Counted from the stretch's first letter, positions 18,620-27,530 are shown. The stretch: DNA of 64,000 nt from Microbulbifer agarilyticus S89 (GCF_000220505.1 NZ_AFPJ01000037.1:62001-126000); one strand, 5' to 3'. Numbers and translations are program-made. Notes: a model not told the origin generated them from the sequence alone.

Positions 18620-19795
18620 ATGAACCCGAACTTGTCCCAGCTGCAGCCATACCCATTCGCCAAGCTCGCCAAACTGAAAGAAGGCATCGAGGCGCCGGCC
18701 TCGCTTGGCCATATCCCGCTGTCCATCGGTGAGCCCAAGCACACGCCGCCCGCCTTTGTACGCGACGAACTGATCGACAACCTGGCAACGCTGGCCAATT
18801 ACCCTGTCACCAAAGGCCTTCCAGCACTACGGGAAACCATTGCCAGCTGGCTGTGCAATCGCTTCAAGCTGTCGACCCTAAACGCAGAAACCGAGGTAAT
18901 ACCGGTAAACGGCACACGCGAGGCACTGTTTGCCTTTGCCCAGGCAGTGGTAACGCCGGGCTCCAAAGTACTGATGCCGAATCCCTTCTACCAGATATAC
19001 GAAGGCGCCGCGTTTCTGGCCGGTGCCTCGCCCTACTTCATCAATTGCGCGGCGGAAAACGGCTTCAAACCAGACTTTGCTTCAGTGCCGGAAAGTGTCT
19101 GGCAGGATTGCAGCCTGCTGTACCTTTGCACCCCCGGCAACCCAACCGGGGCACTGCTGGAGCTTGAGGATTTAAAGCGGCTAATTGCGCTAGCCGACCG
19201 TTACGACTTTGTCATCGCATCCGATGAGTGCTACTCAGAACTTTATTTCGATGAGGCCAACCCGCCGGCCGGGCTGCTGCAAGCTTGTGCGGAGCTCGGG
19301 CGGGACGATTATGCACGCTGTGTGGTGTTCCACAGTCTGTCGAAACGCTCTAACCTTCCCGGCCTGCGCTCTGGTTTTGTCGCCGGCGACGGCAAGATAC
19401 TGGAGCAGTTCCTGCTGTATCGCACCTATCACGGCTGCGCCATGCCGGTGCCAACCCAATACGCCTCGATTGCCGCCTGGCAAGACGAACAACACGTAAA
19501 AGAAAACCGTGAACTCTATCGACAAAAATTTGCTGCGGTGTTGGATATTCTCGACGGTTGCCTCGACGTGCAAAAGCCCCACGCCAGCTTTTATCTGTGG
19601 CCGCGCGTGGGCGACGGAGAAACTTTCGCGCGGGAGCTATTCCGCCAACAACACATCACGGTATTGCCGGGCGCCTACCTGGCTCGCGAAAGCAATGGCG
19701 TAAACCCCGGGGCGGAGTATGTGCGTATGGCACTAGTGGCCACGTTGGATGAATGTATCGAAGCGGCGCGACGCATCCGCGCGTTTTGCCAGTAA
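18620..19795 (+). CDS. dapC: Succinyldiaminopimelate transaminase DapC
   Basis: PLP-dependent class I/II aminotransferase acting on N-succinyl-2-amino-6-ketopimelate in lysine/diaminopimelate synthesis. I start at ATG 18620 (MNPNLSQLQPYPFAKLAKLK), giving 391 residues; a longer frame would overlap glnD and lacks resemblance. The PLP lysine is Lys242 in HSLSKRSNLPGLRSG. SDECYSELYF and CTPGNPTGALL are typical fold-type I segments. Its position after glnD and before dapD and dapE supports DapC over other transaminases of this large family. Confidence 0.93.
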   Translation: MNPNLSQLQPYPFAKLAKLKEGIEAPASLGHIPLSIGEPKHTPPAFVRDELIDNLATLANYPVTKGLPALRETIASWLCNRFKLSTLNAETEVIPVNGTREALFAFAQAVVTPGSKVLMPNPFYQIYEGAAFLAGASPYFINCAAENGFKPDFASVPESVWQDCSLLYLCTPGNPTGALLELEDLKRLIALADRYDFVIASDECYSELYFDEANPPAGLLQACAELGRDDYARCVVFHSLSKRSNLPGLRSGFVAGDGKILEQFLLYRTYHGCAMPVPTQYASIAAWQDEQHVKENRELYRQKFAAVLDILDGCLDVQKPHASFYLWPRVGDGETFARELFRQQHITVLPGAYLARESNGVNPGAEYVRMALVATLDECIEAARRIRAFCQ

Positions 19796-19805
19796 AGAAG
19801 TACCC

Positions 19806-20486
19806 ATGAGCGACGTCATGACCGCCAGAAACCTGCTCAAACAAGAGCGTGTAGACTTTATTCTTCATCGACTGGAAGAGCTGTACCCGGAAACCCAGGT
19901 CCCTCTCGATCACTTCGATGCCTACTCCCTGCTGGTGGCAGTATTGCTCTCCGCACAATGCACGGACGAGCGCGTAAACCAGATTACCCCCGCCCTGTGG
20001 AAACTGGCAGACAACCCTTATGACATGGCCAAGGTGCCGGTAGAGGAGATACAGGCTGTCATCCGCCCCTGCGGCCTGTCGCCGCAAAAATCCAAGGCTA
20101 TCCAGAAGTTGTCAGAAATTCTGGTTAACGAGTATCACGGCCAGGTGCCCGAAAACATGGCGGCACTGGAATTGCTCCCCGGCGTAGGCCACAAGACCGC
20201 CAGCGTGGTAATGGCCCAGGCCTTTGGACACCCCGCCTTCCCGGTGGATACCCACATTCACCGCCTGGCTCAGCGCTGGGGCCTGACCTCTGGCAAAAAT
20301 GTGGCGCAGACAGAGAAGGACCTGAAGCGGGTTTTTCCGCGAGAAAAATGGAACAAGTTGCACCTGCAGATCATCTTTTACGGCCGCGAATTCTGCTCCG
20401 CGCGCGGCTGCGACGGCACTGTGTGCGAAATTTGCACCACCTGCTATCCGGCAAGAAAACACCCCAAGAAAACCAAGAAAGCCTGA
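19806..20486 (+). CDS. nth: Endonuclease III-like DNA glycosylase/AP lyase with unusual cysteine spacing
   Basis: Base-excision repair enzyme that removes oxidised pyrimidines and nicks abasic sites. I start at ATG 19806 (MSDVMTARNLLKQ), giving 226 residues (E. coli 211). The helix-hairpin-helix ELLPGVGHKTASVV has catalytic Lys130, and VDTHIHRL has Asp148, the same spacing as Lys120/Asp138 of E. coli. The C-terminal cysteines are at 197, 202, 207, 210 and 213, not the canonical C-x6-C-x2-C-x5-C pattern, so the usual 4Fe-4S cluster cannot be assumed. It starts 10 bases after dapC, which suggests co-transcription. Confidence 0.9.
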   Translation: MSDVMTARNLLKQERVDFILHRLEELYPETQVPLDHFDAYSLLVAVLLSAQCTDERVNQITPALWKLADNPYDMAKVPVEEIQAVIRPCGLSPQKSKAIQKLSEILVNEYHGQVPENMAALELLPGVGHKTASVVMAQAFGHPAFPVDTHIHRLAQRWGLTSGKNVAQTEKDLKRVFPREKWNKLHLQIIFYGREFCSARGCDGTVCEICTTCYPARKHPKKTKKA

Positions 20487-20522
20487 TCGATGCGATCTGG
20501 CGAGACAGACACAGGATTTGAC

Positions 20523-20867
20523 ATGATTACCCTGTACGGCATTAAAAATTGTGACACCGTAAAAAAGGCCCGCAAATGGCTGGAGCAAAATGCGGTGGAA
20601 TACCGCTTCCACGATTTCCGTGAAGATGGAATGGAGACGGTACCCCTGGCGAGCTGGCTGGAACAATTCGGCTGGGAACAGGTACTGAACCGCCGCTCCA
20701 CCAGCTGGCGCGCCTTAGATGACACGCAGAAAGACGCTATGGATAACACCAGCGCGGCGACCCTCGCCAACGAGACACCGACACTCATCAAGCGTCCGGT
20801 ACTCACCAAGGGCGGCGATACCCTGTTTGGCTTCAAGGCCGATAGCTACGCCAGTGTCGCCAAATAA
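20523..20867 (+). CDS. ArsC/Spx-family protein of the YffB type
   Basis: Thioredoxin-fold protein of the ArsC family, 114 residues from ATG 20523 (MITLYGIKNCDTVKKARKWL). A single Cys (Cys10, in KNCDTVKKA) occupies the ArsC active-site position, and LIKRPVLT is the conserved Arg-Pro region. YffB proteins resemble glutathione-dependent thiol reductases and commonly sit beside dapE or dapD in gammaproteobacteria. That neighbourhood is matched here (dapD follows after 51 bases). A true arsenate reductase role is unlikely because no ars genes are nearby. Its link to lysine synthesis is genomic only. Confidence 0.85.
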   Translation: MITLYGIKNCDTVKKARKWLEQNAVEYRFHDFREDGMETVPLASWLEQFGWEQVLNRRSTSWRALDDTQKDAMDNTSAATLANETPTLIKRPVLTKGGDTLFGFKADSYASVAK

Positions 20868-20918
20868 GCGGACCGCATCTAATCCGTAAAAAATCAGACT
20901 CAGTACAAGGAAACCATC

Positions 20919-21950
20919 ATGAGCAACGTATACAGCATTGGCTTCGGCATCGGCACCTGTAACAGCAAGGGCGAGTGGCTGGAAGTCTACTTCCCGCAGC
21001 CGCTGCTAAATCCGTCCGACGCTATCGCCAAGGCGGTAACCAGTGCCCTAGATATCGATGGCGGCAATGTCGCGATTGCTCTGGAAGAGGCGCAGCTGCA
21101 ACCGCTTGCGGATAACTTGGCGAGCGCGGGCGCCGAGGAACAGGCAGCCATTCTGAGTCAATTTGCCAGCAGCCAGCGTCCACTGGTTGCGGTGGTACTG
21201 CACAGTGACGACGCGCCGCAGTCCGTGCCCGAGTCCTACCTGAAGCTGCACTTGCTGTCTCACCGTCTGGTCAAGCCCCACGGCACCAAGCTGGATGGCA
21301 TCTTTGGCCAGCTGGCCAACGTAGCCTGGACCAACCAGGGTGCCATCGACCTCGCAGAGCTTCCCCAGCGCCAACTGGAAGCACGCCTCAAGGGCGAACT
21401 GCTGGAAGTTTCCTGCGTGGACAAGTTCCCGAAAATGACCAACTACGTGGTACCGACTGGCGTGCGTATCGCGCACACCGCCCGTGTTCGCCTGGGCGCT
21501 TACCTGGGTGAAGGCACCACCATCATGCACGAAGGTTTTGTGAACTTTAATGCGGGTACCGAAGGCCCGGGTATGATCGAGGGTCGTATTTCTGCCGGCG
21601 TATTTGTTGGCGCCGGTTCTGACCTCGGCGGTGGCAGCTCCACCATGGGTACCCTGTCTGGCGGCGGCAACATCGTAATCTCCCTGGGCGAAGGCTGCCT
21701 GCTCGGCGCCAACGCCGGCACCGGTATTCCTCTGGGCGACCGCTGCACAGTGGAGTCTGGACTTTACATCACTTCCGGCACCAAGGTTGCCGTGCTGGAT
21801 GACAAAGGCGAGATTGCCGAGTCGGTAAAAGCGCGCGACCTCGCCGGCAAGTCGGACCTGTTGTTCCGCCGCAACTCTGCCACTGGCGCGGTTGAGTGCC
21901 TAACCAACAAAAGTGCCGTTGAGCTGAACGCAGAGTTGCACAGCAACTAA
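20919..21950 (+). CDS. dapD: Tetrahydrodipicolinate N-succinyltransferase (long DapD type)
   Basis: Uses succinyl-CoA to succinylate tetrahydrodipicolinate, opening the succinylase branch to meso-diaminopimelate and lysine. The 343-residue length is that of the long pseudomonad/actinobacterial DapD group rather than the 274-residue E. coli form. The C-terminal half is a left-handed beta helix ([20 protein letters not shown] and later [20 protein letters not shown]). The [11 protein letters not shown] segment is typical of the cofactor site. AAGGAAACC precedes the ATG. dapE follows after about 100 bases. Confidence 0.95.
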   Translation: MSNVYSIGFGIGTCNSKGEWLEVYFPQPLLNPSDAIAKAVTSALDIDGGNVAIALEEAQLQPLADNLASAGAEEQAAILSQFASSQRPLVAVVLHSDDAPQSVPESYLKLHLLSHRLVKPHGTKLDGIFGQLANVAWTNQGAIDLAELPQRQLEARLKGELLEVSCVDKFPKMTNYVVPTGVRIAHTARVRLGAYLGEGTTIMHEGFVNFNAGTEGPGMIEGRISAGVFVGAGSDLGGGSSTMGTLSGGGNIVISLGEGCLLGANAGTGIPLGDRCTVESGLYITSGTKVAVLDDKGEIAESVKARDLAGKSDLLFRRNSATGAVECLTNKSAVELNAELHSN

Positions 21951-22053
21951 TTGGCCTCGCTCTGGCCGCTGCCGGATCTCCCTCGGAGTGACGGCAGCCA
22001 CTCGCCCAAATACTGGAACAACGCTCCACATATCTCGGAGCCAGAAGCACCCT

Positions 22054-23181
22054 ATGACCCCGACAGTACAATTAACCTGCGACCTGATTCGTCGCCGTTC
22101 AGTAACTCCCGAAGATGCCGGCTGCATGCAGCTCATGCTGGAACGCCTGGAAAAAATCGGCTTCAAAACCGAACACCTGCGCTTTGGCGATACCGATAAC
22201 TTCTGGTCCGTGCGCGGCGAAGAAGGTCCATTGTTTGCCTTCGCCGGCCACACCGATGTGGTCCCCACCGGGCCGGAAGAAAACTGGAAGATCCCGCCGT
22301 TCGAGCCAGAAATCGTCGACGGTATGCTCTACGGCCGTGGAGCCGCCGACATGAAAGGCTCACTGGCCGCCATGGTCGTCGCCTGTGAAGAATTTGTCGC
22401 CGCACACCCGGACCACAAAGGCCGCATCGCCTTTTTGATTACCAGCGACGAAGAAGGCCCCGCAAAACACGGCACCGTGAAAGTGGTGGAGTGGCTGGAA
22501 CAGCGCAACGAGAAAATAGACTGGTGTTTGGTTGGCGAGCCATCCAGCACCGCCCTCGCCGGCGACGTCATCAAAAATGGCCGCCGCGGTTCGCTTGGTC
22601 TGGAACTGACCGTATTCGGTATTCAAGGCCATGTGGCCTATCCACACCTGGCAGAAAACCCCGTTCACAAGCTGGCGCCGGCACTGGCGGAACTCGCGGC
22701 CGAAGAGTGGGATCAGGGCAATGATTTCTTCCCGGCCACCAGCTTCCAGGTTTCCAACATCAACGGCGGCACCGGTGCTACCAACGTGATTCCCGGTGAT
22801 GTGAAGGTCGTGTGTAACTGGCGCTTCTCTACCGAAACCACAGCGGAGAAACTGGAAGCGCGCGCGCGCGCTATTTTTGACAAGCACGGCCTCAAATATG
22901 AAGCTAACTTCAACCTGAGTGGGCAGCCCTTCCTAACCGCCGCCGGCCCACTGGTGGAATCCGCCCAGGCAGCGATTCGCAAGGTAACCGGGAGAGAAAC
23001 CGAGCTGTCCACTGCGGGCGGCACATCCGATGGTCGCTTTATCGCGCCAACCGGGGCACAGGTTGTGGAGTTGGGCCCAGTAAACGCCACCATCCACAAA
23101 GTGGATGAGTGCGTTAAAATGGAAGACTTGGATCTGGTAAAGGATATGTACCGGGAAGTCCTGCGCGGCCTGCTGGCCTGA
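22054..23181 (+). CDS. dapE: Succinyl-diaminopimelate desuccinylase DapE
   Basis: Di-zinc M20-family hydrolase giving LL-diaminopimelate and succinate, the step after DapC. I start at ATG 22054 ([20 protein letters not shown]), giving 375 residues, exactly the E. coli length. A longer frame adds 22 residues without family similarity. Metal ligands are visible in [11 protein letters not shown] (His, Asp), [13 protein letters not shown] (Asp) and [13 protein letters not shown] (catalytic and ligand Glu), with a late [10 protein letters not shown] segment. It closes the dapC-dapD-dapE group. Confidence 0.97.
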   Translation: MTPTVQLTCDLIRRRSVTPEDAGCMQLMLERLEKIGFKTEHLRFGDTDNFWSVRGEEGPLFAFAGHTDVVPTGPEENWKIPPFEPEIVDGMLYGRGAADMKGSLAAMVVACEEFVAAHPDHKGRIAFLITSDEEGPAKHGTVKVVEWLEQRNEKIDWCLVGEPSSTALAGDVIKNGRRGSLGLELTVFGIQGHVAYPHLAENPVHKLAPALAELAAEEWDQGNDFFPATSFQVSNINGGTGATNVIPGDVKVVCNWRFSTETTAEKLEARARAIFDKHGLKYEANFNLSGQPFLTAAGPLVESAQAAIRKVTGRETELSTAGGTSDGRFIAPTGAQVVELGPVNATIHKVDECVKMEDLDLVKDMYREVLRGLLA

Positions 23182-23222
23182 TTACAGCGCGGCCCGGCAG
23201 GTGCAAGGACTTCGAGAAGGGG

Positions 23223-23624
23223 TCAGTGCAACCTGCCGTGGCGCACGGTGGGCTCCGGCTGCGCGTGACCGTCGTAGCCGTGGGCCATCACAAAGTAATA
23301 CATCACCTGCTCCTCGCCATCGGCTTCGGCCATCAGGTCGAAAATCACTTCATCTTTGTCACCGGGAGTCATCCGCACCTCGGAGACCAGGTCTGGCTCA
23401 ATAAATACTTCACCGATCAGGCGCTTGCCGCGCACCAGCTGAACCAGCAGCGTGCGCGGGTTTTCCTGGGTAAAGCGCCAGTGGAAATCATCGTGATCGT
23501 ACAGGATGACGTCCGGTGTACCGGCGCGCAAAATACAGTTGCAATGATCCGAGAGCCACGGCCAGAAGTCTTGCAGCGCGAGTGAGCCGGAATTGGACGA
23601 TTCCGCCATATCGGGATTATCCAT
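23223..23624 (-). CDS. Uncharacterised small protein downstream of flavodoxin
   Basis: I do not recognise a named family. From ATG 23624 (MDNPDMAESSNSG) it encodes 133 residues with no signal peptide or membrane segment, so it is probably cytosolic. It is acidic and rich in aromatic and His residues, with DVILYDHDDFHWRF near residues 38-51 and VMYYFVMAHGYDGHAQPEP near the C-terminus. GAGGA stands about 12 bases before the start. The start lies only 7 bases after the flavodoxin stop, so the two are probably co-translated and may work together. A further upstream start would overlap the flavodoxin gene and is less likely. Confidence 0.75.
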   Translation of the reverse strand: MDNPDMAESSNSGSLALQDFWPWLSDHCNCILRAGTPDVILYDHDDFHWRFTQENPRTLLVQLVRGKRLIGEVFIEPDLVSEVRMTPGDKDEVIFDLMAEADGEEQVMYYFVMAHGYDGHAQPEPTVRHGRLH

Positions 23625-23631
23625 TAAGCGA

Positions 23632-24183
23632 TCAATCCTCGACTTGGGTAACGCTCTCAGCGCCACCCTCCAGGTCAAACTCGACGGCAATCTGCTGGCA
23701 CCATTCGTTCAGGCGCCCGCAGGTCAGCTCCTCCTGCTGGTCCTCATCAATCGCCAGGCCCATAAACAGGTTCTGCCCCGGGATTTCAGCCTTGGATGCT
23801 TCGTACTCGTAGCCTTCCGTAGACCAGTAACCAATGACCGTGGCTCCGTTGGCTACGATGACGTCGTGCAGCATGCCCATGGCGTCGAGAAAGTAGTCGC
23901 CATAGCCGAACTGATCACCCAGGCCAAACAGCGCTACGGTTTTGCCGGTAAAGTCGATCTCCTGCACATCTTCCCAGAAGTCTTCCCAGTCAGACTGAAT
24001 CTGGCCGAAGTCCCAGGTTGGGATGCCCAGGATCAGCTGCGCGTAGTCGGCGATTTCCAACTGTGTGACATCCGCAATATCGTGGATGTCCACCCGGTCC
24101 TCTCCCAGGCGCGCGGCGATTCTCTGGGCCACCCCTTCGGTATTGCCCTCGTCGCTACCGTAAAACAGGCCGATCTTACTCAC
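23632..24183 (-). CDS. fldB: Long-chain flavodoxin (FldB-like)
   Basis: FMN-binding electron carrier. The 183 residues begin SKIGLFYGSDEGNTEGVAQR, which contains the phosphate-binding loop (GSDEGNTE, residues 9-16). GIPTWDFGQIQSDWEDF and ALFGLGDQFGYGDYFLDAMG are the two flavin-stacking loops, with Trp and Tyr at the expected places. The length and the insertion before the last strand put it in the long-chain class. FldA and FldB are hard to separate by eye; an isolated second flavodoxin in this lineage is usually called FldB. Its partner gene follows within 7 bases. Confidence 0.88.
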   Translation of the reverse strand: MSKIGLFYGSDEGNTEGVAQRIAARLGEDRVDIHDIADVTQLEIADYAQLILGIPTWDFGQIQSDWEDFWEDVQEIDFTGKTVALFGLGDQFGYGDYFLDAMGMLHDVIVANGATVIGYWSTEGYEYEASKAEIPGQNLFMGLAIDEDQQEELTCGRLNEWCQQIAVEFDLEGGAESVTQVED

Positions 24184-24309
24184 AGTGTCTCCTCAACTAC
24201 TCAAAACTACCCGGCCGCCTGGGCGGGTGTCTATGGGGCGGGCATTTTCCCAACAATAGCCGGGTTCAGCAAGGCGCACAGACAATCTGGCCGGCAGATT
24301 CGAAGATAC

Positions 24310-24334
24310 AAAAAAGCCCCTGTAGAACAGGGGC
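24310..24334 (-). terminator. Intrinsic terminator of the Spy/CpxP-like gene
   Basis: Minus-strand hairpin GCCCCTG-TTCTA-CAGGGGC (7-bp perfect stem) followed by six T. It is about 140 bases after the stop of the gene at 24473-24994. Confidence 0.85.
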
Positions 24335-24472
24335 ATCAGGGGGAGGCCTCTACCGGCGGTTGGGGTTGGGGCCGGCGAGCCCTCTGCAGCTGGACCAACA
24401 AGTCCAGCAGCGAGAGAGAGGGACTGACTGGAAGCGATGGGAGGCGCAGCGTCTGGTCACACTGCTGTCAGA

Positions 24473-24994
24473 CTACTGGTCCGACTGCTGGCTGGCGCGG
24501 CGCTCTTTGCGCTGCTCCCAGCGCGCCTTGCGCTCGGCCTTCATCTGCTCCATTTTGGCTTTCTGGTCATCGGTGAGGATAGCCTCGAACTGATTGCGCA
24601 TTTCGGCCCGGCGCTGCATCTTGCGTACCTCGAGCTCGCCGAGTTTGGCGCCCAGACTGTTCAACGTCGCCTGGTCCGCGCCGGAATCAATGGCCTCTTT
24701 CAGCTGCTTGCGCACCTCGCGCATTGCTGCGCGGTCCGCCTCACGAGCCTCCTTGCCAGCGTCACGATTGGCCTTTACCTGTGCCTTCTGGCCCTCGGTC
24801 AACTCCAGCTTTTCTGCCAGCCGCTCAAACATACGCTCGTGGTGCTCGCCACCTTTATGATGCCCGGCCTTGTGAAACCCAAAGCCTTTACTACCTTCCG
24901 GGGCGGCGGTGGCCACTGCAGAAGTCGCCAGCGCGGCGCCGACAATCACTGTACCCGCCAGAGCTTTCCATTTCTTGATCGTGAGATGTTGCAT
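24473..24994 (-). CDS. Periplasmic Spy/CpxP/ZraP-type protein, His-rich
   Basis: Periplasmic stress protein of the LTxxQ superfamily. CpxP restrains the CpxA sensor, Spy is a chaperone, and ZraP binds zinc. From ATG 24994, with GAGGA 9 bases upstream, 173 residues begin with a signal peptide (cleavage near residue 31, ATA-AP). The two LTxxQ motifs are LTEGQ (65-69) and LTDDQ (140-144), with long charged helices between and after. Residues 41-52 hold five histidines, suggesting metal binding as in ZraP. It is transcribed divergently from cpxR-cpxA, exactly as cpxP is in E. coli, and shares the CpxR-like array. Confidence 0.88.
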   Translation of the reverse strand: MQHLTIKKWKALAGTVIVGAALATSAVATAAPEGSKGFGFHKAGHHKGGEHHERMFERLAEKLELTEGQKAQVKANRDAGKEAREADRAAMREVRKQLKEAIDSGADQATLNSLGAKLGELEVRKMQRRAEMRNQFEAILTDDQKAKMEQMKAERKARWEQRKERRASQQSDQ

Positions 24995-25110
24995 GTTCGA
25001 TTCCTCAAAGTTCACTGTGCTGTTCGGCAAACATCGGTTTTGGCTCAATCTGTTGACCTGTGAGTTTGCGTTTTTCCCGAGTCGGTAGGTGCATACTAGG
25101 CTCGTGCAGT

Positions 25111-25155
25111 GTAAATAGGGGATAAAGCAGGTAAACATTTGTTAAGAACGGTAAA
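25111..25155 (+). promoter_or_regulatory. Phased array of CpxR-like half-sites
   Basis: GTAAA-like pentamers start every 10 bp: GTAAA (25111), GATAA (25121), GTAAA (25131), GTTAA (25141) and GTAAA (25151). The known CpxR box is GTAAA-N5-GTAAA, so this is a run of overlapping boxes. It lies between the Spy/CpxP-like gene and cpxR, where CpxR autoregulation is expected. The orientation is toward cpxR. Confidence 0.7.
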
Positions 25156-25195
25156 ACACGCGATACCATTTCCCGATTAGCCCTGCCCCTATGCA

Positions 25196-25201
25196 TATAA
25201 T
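25196..25201 (+). promoter_or_regulatory. Consensus -10 element of cpxR
   Basis: A perfect TATAAT lies 48 bases before the cpxR ATG and about 40 bases after the last CpxR-like half-site. No good -35 is present at 16-18 bases, which fits an activator-dependent promoter. Confidence 0.5.
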
Positions 25202-25248
25202 TCCACCTGTAATGCAGCCACTGTGAACGAGCAAAGAGACTCCGCACC

Positions 25249-25953
25249 ATGAGCCATATCCTGCTGGTTGATGACGATATTGAACTCACCGAGCTACTCG
25301 AGGAGTTTCTGGTGGGCGAAGGGTTTCAGGTGACCGTCGCCAACGACGGCGGTCGCGGTCTGGAACTGGCCCGCAATGCAGCCTTTGATGCTCTGGTACT
25401 GGATGTGATGCTGCCCGTGCACAATGGCTTCGAGGTACTGCGCAAGCTGCGCGAGGACGCCAACAACCCCGGCCACACCCTGCCGGTGGTGATGCTGACC
25501 GCGAAGGGCGACACGGTGGACCGCATCGTGGGCCTGGAAATGGGCGCCGATGACTACCTTCCCAAACCCTGTAATCCCCGTGAACTTGCGGCGCGCCTGC
25601 GCGCCATTTTGCGGCGCGGACGTGCGGAAAAAGAAACCAGCGATGATGTGCTCGTGAGTGGGCCACTGCGATTGCTGCCCAGGGAACACCAGTGCCAGTG
25701 GGATGGGCAACCAGTCAATCTCACCGGTGCCGAATTTTCTGTACTCAAGGTACTGGTAGAGAGTGCCGGCCAGGTTGTCAGCAAAGAAGTCATTACCGAG
25801 CAGGCACTGGGACGGAAGTTAATGCCCTACGACCGCTCGATCGATGTCCACGTCAGCAATATCCGCAAAAAACTGAGCGAACACGGGGCCAGCCGCGAGC
25901 TGATTATCAATATCCGCGGTGCGGGATATATGCTCACTCGCTCTCAGGAATAA
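25249..25953 (+). CDS. cpxR: OmpR-family response regulator CpxR
   Basis: DNA-binding response regulator of an envelope-stress two-component system. The 234-residue length is near that of E. coli CpxR (232). The receiver domain has acidic residues in LLVDDDIELTELLEEFL, the phospho-acceptor Asp in LVLDVMLPVHNGFEVL, and Lys in YLPKPCNPREL. The C-terminal winged helix (about 135-232) ends SNIRKKLSEHGASRELIINI then RGAGYML. It is directly followed by cpxA (3 bases between stop and start) and divergent from a CpxP-like gene, which is the basis for the specific name. Confidence 0.9.
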   Translation: MSHILLVDDDIELTELLEEFLVGEGFQVTVANDGGRGLELARNAAFDALVLDVMLPVHNGFEVLRKLREDANNPGHTLPVVMLTAKGDTVDRIVGLEMGADDYLPKPCNPRELAARLRAILRRGRAEKETSDDVLVSGPLRLLPREHQCQWDGQPVNLTGAEFSVLKVLVESAGQVVSKEVITEQALGRKLMPYDRSIDVHVSNIRKKLSEHGASRELIINIRGAGYMLTRSQE

Positions 25954-25956
25954 CCG

Positions 25957-27369
25957 ATGCGCAGCTTGTTTGGACGAATCTTTTTCGGAGCCTGGCTGAC
26001 CGCGGTCATCATGGTGCTGGCCGCGGTGTATATCACCCATATCCGCGAGTTCGACAATACCGAGCAACGGGACCGCCTGGAAGGTTTCGAATTGTTTCGC
26101 GAGGTGCGGCGCAATCTGGGAATGACGCGTCGCTATGGCCCCGAGCACTTTCGCCGATGGCTGCAACAACAACCGGAAGAAACTCGGCAGCGCATTTATG
26201 CTATCGACGGCTACGGGCAGGAAATACTGCAGCGCCCGATCCCTCGCAACATGGCATCCCTGTTTGGCAAGTTGAATTACCGCAATCGCGAAGCCACAGG
26301 ACTCATCGACAGCAAACCCAGTATTGGCTTTTTCGCGCACCGGCGCGGCGGCGACACCCTGCGGGTGGTATTCATTGCCGGCAAAAGCAAAGAAGAACTT
26401 GTTCTGCGCTTTATCGTGCGAAACTTTTGGCAAATCCTGCTGCTAGCAACCCTGGCATCGGGTCTCGCCTGTTACCTATTGGCACGCTACCTGAGCAAAC
26501 CGCTCGACAACTTGCGCTTGGCAACACGGCGTGTGGCTGCGGGTGACCTCAGTTACCGGGTAACGCCTTCGTTACACGGTCACGGACGGGAGCTGGGCGA
26601 GCTGGCCGCCGACTTCGACTCCATGACCGCGCAGCTGCAAGAATCCATGGCCGAGCAGCGCCGGCTGATCAAGGACGTCTCCCACGAGCTGCGCTCACCG
26701 CTTGCACGCCTGCAAGTGGCGCTCGCCATTGCCCGCCAGAAAAACATCCAGGCCCTGGACCCGGAACTGGACAAAATAGGCAAGGCAGCAGACTACCTGG
26801 AAGACATCATTGCCGATATTCTTTCCCTGCCCGTGAGTGGTGACGGACAGCGCCCCCTGGACGATGTAGTAGAAATGAACAGCCTGCTGTCGGCGCTGTG
26901 CGACGAGCTCAAGGATGAAGCCAACCACAAGCAAGTCACCATTGACCTGCGCCAGGACGACGCAGAACTGTTGGTCGCCACCCGTGGCAGCTCACTCACT
27001 GCCGCACTGGAAAACATTCTGCGCAACGCCATCAAGTACAGCCCTGCCGGCGGCCAGGTTGCCGTATCCATCCGCGGTACTGAGGCAAATTCGACCGCAA
27101 AAACAAGCGACGCGAGCGAACCGGGCCATTGCCAAATTCAGGTTACCGATGCAGGTAATGGCGTCCCAGACTCTGAACTACAGGCGATATTCCGGCCTTT
27201 TTATCGCACCGACGAAGCGCGCAGCCGCGAGAGCGGTGGGTTTGGCCTGGGGCTCGCCATCGCTCAGCGCACCGTGGCAGAACACCGGGGCAACATCGAA
27301 GCATTCAATGCCAAAAGCGGCGGCCTGACGGTAAGTGTGACCCTGCCGACGTTGGACGACGGCTTTTAA
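25957..27369 (+). CDS. cpxA: Sensor histidine kinase CpxA
   Basis: Inner-membrane sensor kinase partner of CpxR. The 470 residues contain a first membrane segment (about 9-27), a periplasmic sensor region (about 30-150), and a second segment (about 150-170) leading into a HAMP domain (SKPLDNLRLATRRVAAGDLS). The phospho-acceptor box is KDVSHELRSPLARLQVALA. The ATPase domain has N-box ENILRNAIKYSP, VTDAGNGVPD and GGFGLGLAIAQR. It follows cpxR after 3 bases. The CpxP-like neighbour supports an envelope-stress rather than a nutrient signal. Confidence 0.92.
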   Translation: MRSLFGRIFFGAWLTAVIMVLAAVYITHIREFDNTEQRDRLEGFELFREVRRNLGMTRRYGPEHFRRWLQQQPEETRQRIYAIDGYGQEILQRPIPRNMASLFGKLNYRNREATGLIDSKPSIGFFAHRRGGDTLRVVFIAGKSKEELVLRFIVRNFWQILLLATLASGLACYLLARYLSKPLDNLRLATRRVAAGDLSYRVTPSLHGHGRELGELAADFDSMTAQLQESMAEQRRLIKDVSHELRSPLARLQVALAIARQKNIQALDPELDKIGKAADYLEDIIADILSLPVSGDGQRPLDDVVEMNSLLSALCDELKDEANHKQVTIDLRQDDAELLVATRGSSLTAALENILRNAIKYSPAGGQVAVSIRGTEANSTAKTSDASEPGHCQIQVTDAGNGVPDSELQAIFRPFYRTDEARSRESGGFGLGLAIAQRTVAEHRGNIEAFNAKSGGLTVSVTLPTLDDGF

Positions 27370-27530
27370 GCACGGACCCGGTAAAGAAAATATTGGCGCC
27401 CCGCGCCGACTGGCGAACCGCCATTCCAGTCAGTACACTTGCTCGAGCTGTCGACAAGCGGCACACCACCACACCGTGGCAAGCGTTCGCCGCCACGGGC
27501 ATCCTGCACTGTTCCAATGGGGAATCCGCC

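Noticed and set aside
20523-20867. Arsenate reductase ArsC
   Set aside because: The protein has the ArsC fold but belongs to the YffB-like branch by neighbourhood, and no ars operon genes are present.
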